Shown: positions 49,820-58,501 of the stretch, one piece after another | Position numbering within the stretch: position 1 is the stretch's first letter | Layout: each line of letters begins with the position of its first letter | Assembly (NCBI GenBank): GCA_905221455.1 | Contig: CAJNDF010000002.1 | Coordinates: 263,788-327,787, forward strand | DNA length: 64,000 bases | Source: a bacterium | GTDB lineage: Bacteria > Bacillota > Bacilli > Lactobacillales > Streptococcaceae | Direction of reading: 5' to 3' | The notes under the pieces: model-generated | Database searches by the model: none | The model's input: the letters and a program-made list of their open reading frames with translations, nothing else | What the model was told of the DNA's origin: nothing | Position numbers and translations under genes: made by a program

Positions 49820-50907
49820 CTTTCCCCCAGATACTTTCTTAAATCATTTATGACTTTTTCACTATTCTTCTTAATTTTATAAATTGAGAACCCTTGTTCT
49901 GTAGGTAGAATAAAATGTATTTGTTCTGAAGAATTTTTCTTATCTGTTTTTATTATTTCTGATAATTCGATTATTCTATCATCATCCAATTTTATAACAG
50001 TTGGAAGCGAGTACTTCTTTAACAATTCTAATAATTTATTATATTTTATTTTTGATAGTTTCCCACCTTCTAGTGATATTTTTGCTTCAAAAACCATCCC
50101 TATTGCAATAGCTTCACCGTGTAAATAGTCTATGTGCCCGTATAAAGTCTCAATAGCATGTCCTAGAGTGTGTCCAAAATTTAAAGATAATCTTTTATGA
50201 TTTTCAAATTCATCATTCTCTATCACATCTTTTTTAATTTCAATTGATTTAGAAATAATATATTCCATCTTCTCAGATATATTATCTGCTTTAGTCAGTA
50301 CATTCAATAGAGATGCATTATATATGTAAGCCATTTTAATTATTTCACTCATTCCACAGCAAAATTCTCTTTGAGGTAATGTATCTAAAAATTTTAGGTT
50401 AACTATAGTAAATTCCGGTGGGTAAATAGCGCCAATCATATTGGTTAACTCATTATAATGAACGCCAACTTTCCCTCCTATACTACTATCTACTTGACTT
50501 AGTAATGTAGTAGGAACTTGAATAAATCTCATTCCTCTATTGAACGTTGCTGCAGTAAATCCACCTAAATCTCCAACTACACCTCCACCTATTGCTAAGA
50601 GTATATCACCTTTATTAAAGTTATTCTCAATTAGTATGTCATAAAGTTTTTGAACCTCCGTTAACGATTTAGAGTTTCCCCCTGGTTCTATAATATGTGT
50701 AAAACAGTTAAATTTCTTCTCAAGATTAAGAAATAGTTGTCTCTGATGGAAGTAAACATTTCTATCGGTTAAAACTAATAATCTTATTTTTGATATATCA
50801 CATATTTTGGAATTCAATGTTCCTATTACATCCTTAGAAAAAATTACAGAATAGTTCCGTAACCTCGAATGAACTTCAATCTCTTTATTCAAAGTAGTAT
50901 CCCCCAT
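49816..50907 (-). CDS. 3-Dehydroquinate synthase (AroB family) in the cluster
   Basis: This 363-residue sugar-phosphate cyclase has the NAD-binding GGGVVGDLGGFTAATFNRG, VDSSIGGKVGVH, the metal-ligand Glu in GMSEIIKM, and His residues in NFGHTLGHAIE and LHGEAIAIGM. A Lys also lies in TDKKNSSEQIHF. These are AroB residues, so the likely product is 3-dehydroquinate from DAHP. It could be an extra AroB feeding the pathway from the cluster's own DAHP synthase. A TTG at 50892 after a GGGGGA box is an alternative start. Confidence 0.88.
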   Translation of the reverse strand: MGDTTLNKEIEVHSRLRNYSVIFSKDVIGTLNSKICDISKIRLLVLTDRNVYFHQRQLFLNLEKKFNCFTHIIEPGGNSKSLTEVQKLYDILIENNFNKGDILLAIGGGVVGDLGGFTAATFNRGMRFIQVPTTLLSQVDSSIGGKVGVHYNELTNMIGAIYPPEFTIVNLKFLDTLPQREFCCGMSEIIKMAYIYNASLLNVLTKADNISEKMEYIISKSIEIKKDVIENDEFENHKRLSLNFGHTLGHAIETLYGHIDYLHGEAIAIGMVFEAKISLEGGKLSKIKYNKLLELLKKYSLPTVIKLDDDRIIELSEIIKTDKKNSSEQIHFILPTEQGFSIYKIKKNSEKVINDLRKYLGER

Positions 50908-51655
50908 TCACTTTTATAATTTCACCGTTGATAAAGGAAGCTTTATCTGATGCTAGAAATTGAACTAACTCACTTACTTCCTTAGCACTCCCCATCCTTT
51001 TCATACTATTAATATGAGAGTATAACTGCAGTTCAGCATCTTTTTCACTTACATTATTCTCTTTTGAGAAATTAGATATTGCATTATCTGTCATATTTGT
51101 TTTTATAGAGCCAGGTGCAACAATATTTATTCTAGTTTTATGTTTAATAAACTCTTTGCTTAAAATCTCTAAATAATATGTCATTGCATTCTTAGTCATT
51201 GAATATAGTGGAAATTTACTCCTAGGATATATACCTGCATTTGAAGAAATAAAAATTATACTTGTTCCAAAAATATTATATTGTTGGACTAATTTTAAAT
51301 GTTGTGTAGCAAGATAAATTTGTGAGGTTATATTTACTTTTATTAAATCATCTAAATACTCTGGATCTACATCAAATATATTTGTCTCAGGAATCCCAAT
51401 CCCTGCATTCAGGATTAATATATCAATTCCATGATATTCCTTAAAAATATCAGAATACCACTTCACAACATTTGATGTATCCCTTAAATCTAAAATTGAT
51501 TTATTACAATTGAGTTTTTCTAGTGAAGAATTTGAACTTCCATGGTAAATAACAGTATTCCCATTTTTTTCAAAGTCATGAGCAATCTGTTTTCCAATTC
51601 CCCTACTGCTTCCCGTTACTAATACTTTCTTAGTTATATTTTTTTGAATATTCAT
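50885..51655 (-). CDS. Short-chain dehydrogenase/reductase
   Basis: This 256-residue classical SDR has TGSSRGIGKQIAHDF for NAD(P)H binding, ILNAGIG, the catalytic Ser region FISSNAG and Tyr-x-x-x-Lys in YSMTKNAM, and ends with INGEIIKVNGGYYF. It probably reduces a ketone or oxidises a hydroxyl on the cyclitol intermediate. The start at 51655 follows a GATGAG box within the aminotransferase end (26-bp overlap). Confidence 0.88.
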   Translation of the reverse strand: MNIQKNITKKVLVTGSSRGIGKQIAHDFEKNGNTVIYHGSSNSSLEKLNCNKSILDLRDTSNVVKWYSDIFKEYHGIDILILNAGIGIPETNIFDVDPEYLDDLIKVNITSQIYLATQHLKLVQQYNIFGTSIIFISSNAGIYPRSKFPLYSMTKNAMTYYLEILSKEFIKHKTRINIVAPGSIKTNMTDNAISNFSKENNVSEKDAELQLYSHINSMKRMGSAKEVSELVQFLASDKASFINGEIIKVNGGYYFE

Positions 51656-52889
51656 AAAAGCACTCATCTAATCTATTGATAATTTCTAAAATAAAATTCT
51701 CTTCAGAGACAAGAGGAGGCATTAATACAATGGTATTATTATATGCTGATCGGCTAAGCATATTCTTTTTCTCAAGTAATTTGTAGAAAAATTCTAACTC
51801 TTGCCCATCTTGTTCTACCAATTGAATACCTAACATTAGCCCCCTACCTTTAATTGAATGAATTAGACTACTATACTTCTTTTGCAACTCATTCAATTTC
51901 TCCAAAAATAGTGCCGACTGCTTATTAACATTTTCTAAAATATTTTCAGATTCAAAAATATCTAAAACTTTGTTTGCTGCTGCAACTCCCACTACTGAAC
52001 CAGCATTCGTATAACCATGTAGTAATTTTTTATTTTTAAAGACTGAAACGATTCTATCAGAAAATAAAGTTGCTCCTAGTGGTGCATACCCTGCTGTGAT
52101 ATTTTTAGCAAGAACAAGGATATCAGGGACAATTTCTAGTCCTTGATATGCAAACATCGAACCAGTTCTACCGAACCCTGTTACTACTTCATCAAAAATC
52201 AATAAAATATCATTGTTTTTAGTATATTCTCTTAGTAAAGTTAAAAATTCTTTTGGAAATTCAATTATTCCTCCAGAGCCAATGATTGGTTCAATAATAA
52301 TAGCAGAAATCTCTTCAGAATTGAGTTTGTCTAACTCCCTAAAGACATTATCCCCATCATTATCATCCGGTAAAGGAAGTGTAAAATAATTTTCAATATC
52401 CAGTACACAACCTTCCCTATTGGGTTCTTCTCCCATAACATTCATTGCACCTAACGATACCCCATGATAACTCATAGCAAAATGTCCTATTTTAACCTTT
52501 TTATATTTTTGTTGCTCATAATAAAATAGTCTCGCTACTTTCAAAGCTGTCTCAACTGAATCTGAACCACCTGTACCATAAAATACTTTGGAAAATTCAG
52601 GAGCTAATTTTAATAATTTTTCACTATACTCAATTAACAATGGATATGCTCTTCCAAAAAGTGATGTTAATGGTAACTTATTCATTTGATAGTTCATCTC
52701 ATCTATAATATCTTGCCGAGAGTAACCTAAACCTGCATTCCAGATTCCTGAAATAATATCAAGATATTTCTTTTTGCTTGTATCATAGACATATGTTCCT
52801 TTACCGGAAGCTACGATAAATGGTAATTTATCAAATGTCGTAAAGTTAGTAAAGTTCAACCATAATTTTTCTGTTGTTAATTTTTCCAT
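51630..52889 (-). CDS. Class III aminotransferase
   Basis: This 419-residue PLP enzyme of fold type I (GabT/BioA-like) has YGTGGSDSVETALKVAR, LIFDEVVTGFGRTG and the PLP lysine in VLAKNITAGYAPLGA. It would install an amino group on an aldehyde or ketone, possibly one made by the SDR, or supply an amino building block. It overlaps the DAHP synthase gene by 13 bp, so is co-translated. Confidence 0.88.
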   Translation of the reverse strand: MEKLTTEKLWLNFTNFTTFDKLPFIVASGKGTYVYDTSKKKYLDIISGIWNAGLGYSRQDIIDEMNYQMNKLPLTSLFGRAYPLLIEYSEKLLKLAPEFSKVFYGTGGSDSVETALKVARLFYYEQQKYKKVKIGHFAMSYHGVSLGAMNVMGEEPNREGCVLDIENYFTLPLPDDNDGDNVFRELDKLNSEEISAIIIEPIIGSGGIIEFPKEFLTLLREYTKNNDILLIFDEVVTGFGRTGSMFAYQGLEIVPDILVLAKNITAGYAPLGATLFSDRIVSVFKNKKLLHGYTNAGSVVGVAAANKVLDIFESENILENVNKQSALFLEKLNELQKKYSSLIHSIKGRGLMLGIQLVEQDGQELEFFYKLLEKKNMLSRSAYNNTIVLMPPLVSEENFILEIINRLDECFYEYSKKYN

Positions 52890-53629
52890 AATTTTTCTCC
52901 CAATTCTTTTAGTTCTTGAAAATCAATTTGTTGCTCTGCATCAGATAATGCAATGTCGGGATTAGGATGCACTTCCATCATTATTCCGTTAGCCTTAATT
53001 CCTTTCGCAGCATAACTAGCCGGTAGTAACAGTTTTCTTCTACCTGTTGAGTGTGATACATCAACAATTACAGGTAAACCTGTCTCAGATTGCAAAATAG
53101 GTACTGCCATAATATCGAGTGTATTTCTAGTTCTATTATCAAAATTTCTGATACCTCTCTCACATAAAATTATATTGGTCTTACCATTTTTTTGTAAATA
53201 TGACAATGCTCCTATATACTCATCAATTGTTGACATCAATCCTCGTTTAAACAACACCGGTTTTGTAATTGTAGCTAGCTCTTTAAGTAACTCGAAATTT
53301 TGCATATTACGGGAACCTACTTGGATTATATCTACATAGTCGTACGCCTCTTCTAGCTGCTTTATTGACATAATTTCACTAACTGATTTAAGCGAAAATT
53401 CTTGACACACCTCATATAGATATTTAATACCTGTTATTCCCAAACCTTGAAACGAATTAGAGGTTGTTCTTGGTTTATAAGCTCCCCCTCTAAGATATTT
53501 ATAGCCTAATGTTTTAACATGACTTGCAGACTCTCTAATTTGATTATACGACTCTATCGAACAAGGACCTACAATAAAGTTTGAAGGATTACAATTTGTA
53601 CCTATAAAATCATTCATTATTTCATCCAT
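52877..53629 (-). CDS. DAHP synthase, short type I-beta form
   Basis: This 250-residue enzyme joins phosphoenolpyruvate and erythrose-4-phosphate, the first shikimate step. Motifs are FIVGPCSIESYNQI, LRGGAYKPRTTSNSFQGLG, VGSRNMQNFELL, VLFKRGL, LCERGIRNFDNRTRNTLD and MEVHPNPDIALSDAEQ. It lacks the chorismate mutase or ACT-like regulatory extension, so it should escape aromatic feedback. In most relatives a site reads DPSHGTGR; here it is DVSHSTGR. An internal ATG at 53617 is an alternative start. Confidence 0.9.
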   Translation of the reverse strand: MDEIMNDFIGTNCNPSNFIVGPCSIESYNQIRESASHVKTLGYKYLRGGAYKPRTTSNSFQGLGITGIKYLYEVCQEFSLKSVSEIMSIKQLEEAYDYVDIIQVGSRNMQNFELLKELATITKPVLFKRGLMSTIDEYIGALSYLQKNGKTNIILCERGIRNFDNRTRNTLDIMAVPILQSETGLPVIVDVSHSTGRRKLLLPASYAAKGIKANGIMMEVHPNPDIALSDAEQQIDFQELKELGEKLWKN

Positions 53630-53630
53630 T

Positions 53631-55514
53631 CTATTCTGTTTCCTTTCTATATGGCTTACTAATTATAAATAAATTATTTTCATAAAATAAATATACTTTT
53701 ATAAGATTATGGACTGATATAAGATCAGATTCAAATAAGAATTGCATTTCATCATTTCCCACACATTTTTTAGTAATCACAGGTGGTAGAATACCATTAG
53801 TAATTAAACCAATACCACATCTCACTAAACCTTTGAATTCATGTAATTTTATATTAATCTTTAATGTCTTATTATCTTCTATGCTATTTTCAATATCAAC
53901 ATTAATTAACTTATCCATATTCCCTAAATCTTGAATTTGCCCACAGTTATTACAAGAAAATATAATTCTCTTATATGAACTATCCATGGTTTTTTTTAAT
54001 ACTTTTCTAGTAATCTCAAAATTGCAGTATGGGCATCTATTCTCAATAGTTGAAATATCTGATACAGAAAAATGCATACTGTATTTTTCTGATAATGGTG
54101 AATAGGTTGTTTGCTTACTAGTAATTATCTCATTCAAAAAAGATTCTATCAATTCACTTCTTTTTTGTTCTAAATTAGCTAATTTTTTTTGATATTTTTC
54201 AGCTTTATCTGTAAAACATAGAAATTCCTCGGTCATTTGTGAAAGCCCTAGAGAAAGATTCTCCACCTCTCCCATTAAATTTTTCAAACTTTTATTAAGA
54301 CCACCATTCAAAGATAAAGTGTTTGATAGTATACCAAAATCAACAACGCTCTCTTTTGGAATTGTCACTACATCAATCCTTTTAGGAAGAAATGAATTCT
54401 CTCCCATTAAATATATATAACCATCTTCAATTATCCAAGATATCCTCTCCTTGTAGGATAGAGCAAATTGTTCATAATTCAAGGGTAGTTTACATTTACC
54501 AAAGTAAAATCGATTTGCATTCTCTGTATGACACGATAGATGATTGCCTTCAAAACTATACTCACAATATGGAGACACCTTTAATATATTCTCGCTAGAG
54601 CCAATTAAGTTATACCTAGGAACATCTACTGTCTTGTTTTTTAAATTTTTGTTAATTATTCTGACTATTTCATCGTATTGAAATCCAAAATAGTTCAATA
54701 AAATAAACCACGTACACTCTGAATATCCATTTTCTTTTAGCCCTCTGTAAGTAATAATAGTATCAACATTTGATTTCATTAAATCATCTAAGTATGATTT
54801 CCCTGATATCAGAGTTCCAAAACAAGACGCCAAGAAAATTACCTTGTTTCTTTTCGAATCTAAAAAATTAGCCAATATGGTATCACCACTATCTATTGCT
54901 ACAGCTTTTGATACCAATTTTTCTTGACCTAAATATAGTAAATTTCCATTACCATGAACGATTGCAGATAAATAGTTGATTTCTTTTAAATTACACAATT
55001 TCTCAAACACATCCCCCTTACGATTTACAATCTGAAAATCTTCTCGAGATATGTCTTTTATTGATGAATCAAGCATATTTAATATCATATTAGTTTTACC
55101 TAAAATTTTATTTGGATATAAAAATTTTGCAATTAAAACTGATAATGCCTCTAAATCATAGGCAACTAGGTATGTAATATTATATACTGATAATCTCATA
55201 ATCAAGCTGTCTAAATTATCTGACATTGCATGTTCACTGATAAATATGTAATGCTTATTCTTATTTAGCAGAGCCTCTGTTTCAATTTTCAAAAATTTTG
55301 CTCCCGTACATCGTGATAATGCATATGCAATAGCATAATCTCTAGTATCTGCATACAAAATTTCTAAATCCAAACTAGATATATCTCGCCTCACTCTATC
55401 ATCTAAATTAAAGTAATCTAACTTTCCCGTTTTTGAGTACAAAATTAAATCTTCACACTCAGCTAATTTTGATAAGTAATCAGTTTTTTTATTTGTGATA
55501 ATAACTTCTTGCAT
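53631..55514 (-). CDS. Caspase-fold/zinc-ribbon protein 1
   Basis: I do not recognise a named family for this 627-residue protein. Residues 175-235 look like a caspase/CHAT-type core: AIVHGNGNLLYLG with His187, then KVIFLASCFGTLISG with Cys231, a plausible protease dyad. A coiled-coil lies around 415-460, a zinc ribbon around 490-530 (CPYCNFE, CNNCGQ) and a beta-rich domain at the end. It is the first large gene after the pheromone and the paralogue of 45867-47690. It could be a cluster-specific peptidase, an acyl-transfer enzyme or an immunity factor. Confidence 0.65.
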   Translation of the reverse strand: MQEVIITNKKTDYLSKLAECEDLILYSKTGKLDYFNLDDRVRRDISSLDLEILYADTRDYAIAYALSRCTGAKFLKIETEALLNKNKHYIFISEHAMSDNLDSLIMRLSVYNITYLVAYDLEALSVLIAKFLYPNKILGKTNMILNMLDSSIKDISREDFQIVNRKGDVFEKLCNLKEINYLSAIVHGNGNLLYLGQEKLVSKAVAIDSGDTILANFLDSKRNKVIFLASCFGTLISGKSYLDDLMKSNVDTIITYRGLKENGYSECTWFILLNYFGFQYDEIVRIINKNLKNKTVDVPRYNLIGSSENILKVSPYCEYSFEGNHLSCHTENANRFYFGKCKLPLNYEQFALSYKERISWIIEDGYIYLMGENSFLPKRIDVVTIPKESVVDFGILSNTLSLNGGLNKSLKNLMGEVENLSLGLSQMTEEFLCFTDKAEKYQKKLANLEQKRSELIESFLNEIITSKQTTYSPLSEKYSMHFSVSDISTIENRCPYCNFEITRKVLKKTMDSSYKRIIFSCNNCGQIQDLGNMDKLINVDIENSIEDNKTLKINIKLHEFKGLVRCGIGLITNGILPPVITKKCVGNDEMQFLFESDLISVHNLIKVYLFYENNLFIISKPYRKETE

Positions 55515-55550
55515 AATAGATATCCTCTAAGAATTACGTATAAGATTAGT

Positions 55551-55592
55551 AAGTGTGTTTAGTTATAACTAAACACACTTACCTGTACAGGT
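55551..55592. other. Perfect 30-bp palindrome plus ACCTGTACAGGT between pheromone and operon
   Basis: AAGTGTGTTTAGTTA at 55551 is followed by its exact inverse to 55580; a 12-bp palindrome ACCTGTACAGGT follows at 55581-55592. There is no T run, so it is not an ordinary terminator. It could be an RNA processing or stability hairpin between the short pheromone mRNA and the long operon mRNA, or a DNA-binding site. Confidence 0.75.
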
Positions 55593-55597
55593 AAGAT

Positions 55598-55669
55598 TCA
55601 ACCTCCGACTATAATGATAATATCCATAATCAATAACAATATTGATGTAAATTTTAAAAATTTTTTCAT
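55598..55669 (-). CDS. shp: SHP-type short hydrophobic pheromone precursor
   Basis: This 23-residue ORF begins MKKFLKF, has a hydrophobic middle (SILLLIM) and ends DIIIIVGG, the form of mature SHP octapeptides (D-I/L-I-I-I-V-G-G) sensed by Rgg2/Rgg3-type regulators in streptococci. A perfect GGGAGG box lies 6 bp before the ATG. It is divergent from the rgg gene and heads the biosynthetic operon. Processing by Eep, export by PptAB and import by Opp are known for the family; none is encoded here. Confidence 0.9.
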   Translation of the reverse strand: MKKFLKFTSILLLIMDIIIIVGG

Positions 55670-55695
55670 ACTGAACCTCCCTTTATTTTTTATTT

Positions 55696-55746
55696 ATTGT
55701 ATAATAAATAAAAAACCTTTGAAATTTTGTTGGGAAAATGGGAAAT
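55696..55746 (-). promoter_or_regulatory. Rgg box and shp promoter
   Basis: On the minus strand ATTTCCCATTTTCCCAAC (55746-55729), running on to AAAATTTC, resembles the Rgg box found upstream of shp promoters. A TACAAT -10 lies at 55701-55696. No -35 consensus is visible, which fits activator dependence. The box overlaps the rgg start, so Rgg may also adjust its own expression. Confidence 0.65.
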
Positions 55747-56595
55747 ATGAAATCAAAACTTGGTATAACACTCAGAAAAATTCGAAAAGGAAAGCAAATC
55801 AGTTTATGTTCAATTGCTGATAGTAATTTATCTAAATCTCAAATCTCTAGATTTGAACGGGGAGAATCAGAAATCTCTTGTATTCGACTAATAAATATTT
55901 TAGATAAATTACATATAACTTTGGATGAATTTATTATTCTTCATGACAATAATTCTACTAAAACTGGATCATTCGCTAACTTGGTGCAATATATTCGAAA
56001 ACACTACTCCACAAAAAATTTTGATAGTATTATTGAATTACTATCAAACTCTTCAAGTTATAACTTGGGGCCTTATGAAAAGACAATGGTAAAATCGATT
56101 CTCTATACAACAAATAAAAATTTTCTCCCCTCGGACGAGGAGTTATTACAGCTAACAGATTATCTTTTTAAAGTTGAAAACTGGGGTTACTATGAAATTA
56201 TCCTATTAGGTAACTGTGTAAGAACAATTAAATATAACTCCTATTTCCTATTAACTATAGAAATGTTAAAAAATTATATCTATTCAACATTAAATAAGAC
56301 AAATAAACGGCTTGTTACACAATTGGCAATCAATTGCCTAATTGTTAGTATTGATAAAGAAGAATTTCAAAATTGTAGTTTGCTAATCAAAGAAATAAAA
56401 AAATTACTAAATAATGAATTAAACTATTATGAACAAACCGTCTTCTTATATACATGTGGATACTTTGAATTTAAGTGCAATCCTGTGAACGGAATCGAAA
56501 AGATGAAACAAGCACTTCAGGTATTTGAAATTCTAGGAGAACATAATATAAAAGCACAGTACCAAGAGCACTATGACAAATATATTAATCAATAG
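55747..56595 (+). CDS. rgg: Rgg-family quorum-sensing regulator
   Basis: This 282-residue Rgg/GadR/MutR regulator has an N-terminal helix-turn-helix ([31 protein letters not shown]) and a long helical repeat domain that in Rgg proteins binds SHP. It is divergent from shp with a shared promoter region. An ATG nine bases upstream (55738) is possible; the chosen start fits the usual N-terminus. It could activate (Rgg2-like) or repress (Rgg3-like) the cluster; sequence alone does not say which. Confidence 0.92.
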   Translation: MKSKLGITLRKIRKGKQISLCSIADSNLSKSQISRFERGESEISCIRLINILDKLHITLDEFIILHDNNSTKTGSFANLVQYIRKHYSTKNFDSIIELLSNSSSYNLGPYEKTMVKSILYTTNKNFLPSDEELLQLTDYLFKVENWGYYEIILLGNCVRTIKYNSYFLLTIEMLKNYIYSTLNKTNKRLVTQLAINCLIVSIDKEEFQNCSLLIKEIKKLLNNELNYYEQTVFLYTCGYFEFKCNPVNGIEKMKQALQVFEILGEHNIKAQYQEHYDKYINQ

Positions 56596-56638
56596 CATAA
56601 AGATAGTTAATCTTTAACCACCATAGGATTAGTTCTTG

Positions 56639-58501
56639 TTATTCCAATAGTATTTCTATACTAAATTTTTTATCAAAATCCTTATCATTCAGTACTTTTA
56701 CAAACATTTCTAAATTTTTTATTAAGCTCTCATACTCATAAAGATAATGATCTAGCTCCTCTTGAAACGCTCTTATTTCTTCGCTTACTTGTTCTACTGT
56801 AATTGATTCTGGCAAATTTAATTTTGAAAAGTCATATCTTGCAAGCTTTCGACTGCTCACATCCTCACTCTTCAAATTGATAAGCACTTCCGCCATCTTA
56901 TTTAAGTTGGCGATTTTTTCATTAATTTGATTTAGTTTTATATCTATCTCTGCTATTTCTTTTACTAACTCGTCTTTAATGTCTTGGTATTTCTTATCTG
57001 CTTCAGTTAATTCAATGAAGAGGTTAATCTCAGTAATCTTTTCCTGTAGACTCTTAACTGTAGGTCTTCTGTATGGTATTACTCGACTATCGTTGGTTAG
57101 CTGTCTTATCAATGTTCGTCCTTTGACATACTGATTCTTATCCGAATGTTCTTTGTTATATACAAAGTATGAGGTTGTCTCACGTATAAAGATTTTATAT
57201 TTTGTTTGATTCTCTTCTTCCAGAATATCTAATTGATAATTTGGAATGAAAATGAGACCACTCTGCTTAATACCAAAAGACACTTTGATATAAATGCCCT
57301 CATCAACTAGCTTCTCTATTTGGTTCTCTGCAAGTTCTACTTCAAATTCACGAACGGTATCTCGTTTTTCCTTAAATGTCTTAAAGGCTTCCTCAATCTC
57401 TTCAGTGGATACTTTATCCTTATCTCGTTCTTCTTGGAAAGCATGGTACTGTTCCTGTAAATTCTCTAATCCTTCTGAAGCAATGACTTCCTTATTTTTA
57501 AAATAATCTTGAAAAAATTTGACATCATATAATTTCTTATCACTTATTTTTTGATGACCCAAACTTATCTTTTGATTATCTTCTTCCAGGATAAAAGTTA
57601 CATTTTTTTGTTTTAAGTCAATGGTTAGATTCAATTCTTTTGCTTTTGTTATTAAATCTTCTAAAGAATTGACACGGTTCAACAAAAATTCTAAACGACT
57701 TTCAATCTCTTGCTTAGCAAAATGCGTTCTAAAAAATTCTTCATCATATAGATCTCGTTTGCTGAGTTGGCGTCCTCGAATTGATTTTATCATCGTTCTA
57801 TCTGTCATCAAAAAACGGCTATGCTTTTGACTAAAATCAATCTGAACATGCAACTGCTTTGCTTTCTCTAAAAAATCATCAAACGATTTAGATTGCTGCA
57901 GCAAAAAATAAAGACGTTGTTTCAATTCAAACTTATGACTAGATTCCCTATATTTTTTATAATCTCGATAGGAATAACGTTTCTCAATAATTTTTGCACC
58001 AGCCACTTTAGAAATACGGTCTGAAATCATACGGAGGTTTCGTTCCAAGGCATAGTTCCATATCAACTTTTTATCTGAATTGCGGTCAATAGCGTTGATT
58101 AGGATGTGATTATGAACATGATCTTTGTCTGTGTGAGTTGCTACGATGAACTTAAAACGACCTCCTGTCAATTCCATCATGGTCTCATAACCAATGCGGT
58201 TAATTTCTTCAGGTGTCAGATTATCTTCAGGAGAAAATGATTGAATGAGGTGATGAGCATGAATAGTTTGTTGGTGTTTTTCTTGTCGGTCGTTTCTGGA
58301 TTCGTACAACTTGTCATTATTGCTGAAGTTGACATTGTACATCTCTACCATTTCTGCATGACTAGGGAAATCCAAGTAATTGCTCATGCCAAAATCAGAT
58401 ACCAATTTCAAATTGTCCGTTTTATCAGGGTTGAGAATATACTTAATTAAACGCCTACGATATTTTTTACCGTGCGTCGCAAAGTGTTTAGTAACTACCA
58501 T
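56639..58501 (-). CDS. Relaxase of the Tn5252-type element
   Basis: This 620-residue relaxase has an N-terminal nuclease domain with the catalytic metal histidines in VATHTDKDHVHNHILINAI near residues 125-140 and long coiled-coil regions after residue 340. It nicks oriT and leads the strand in conjugation. Length and the MVVTKHFATHGKKYRRRLIKYI-type start match Tn5252 relaxases. It overlaps the mobC-like gene by 14 bp. A decayed second N-terminal copy is at 62987-63360. Confidence 0.9.
   Translation of the reverse strand: MVVTKHFATHGKKYRRRLIKYILNPDKTDNLKLVSDFGMSNYLDFPSHAEMVEMYNVNFSNNDKLYESRNDRQEKHQQTIHAHHLIQSFSPEDNLTPEEINRIGYETMMELTGGRFKFIVATHTDKDHVHNHILINAIDRNSDKKLIWNYALERNLRMISDRISKVAGAKIIEKRYSYRDYKKYRESSHKFELKQRLYFLLQQSKSFDDFLEKAKQLHVQIDFSQKHSRFLMTDRTMIKSIRGRQLSKRDLYDEEFFRTHFAKQEIESRLEFLLNRVNSLEDLITKAKELNLTIDLKQKNVTFILEEDNQKISLGHQKISDKKLYDVKFFQDYFKNKEVIASEGLENLQEQYHAFQEERDKDKVSTEEIEEAFKTFKEKRDTVREFEVELAENQIEKLVDEGIYIKVSFGIKQSGLIFIPNYQLDILEEENQTKYKIFIRETTSYFVYNKEHSDKNQYVKGRTLIRQLTNDSRVIPYRRPTVKSLQEKITEINLFIELTEADKKYQDIKDELVKEIAEIDIKLNQINEKIANLNKMAEVLINLKSEDVSSRKLARYDFSKLNLPESITVEQVSEEIRAFQEELDHYLYEYESLIKNLEMFVKVLNDKDFDKKFSIEILLE

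Noticed and set aside
44662-55514. Mycosporine-like amino acid cluster (cyclase plus ATP-grasp plus Ddl-like ligase)
   Set aside because: The O-methyltransferase is missing, the cyclase keeps AroB-type residues, and DAHP synthase, aminotransferase and SDR do not fit that pathway. Only the general idea of a cyclitol-amino acid conjugate is kept.
53631-55669. Streptide-type or other RiPP made from the short peptide
   Set aside because: No radical SAM or other RiPP enzyme is present, and the peptide has the form of a signalling SHP (DIIIIVGG end), not a modified precursor.
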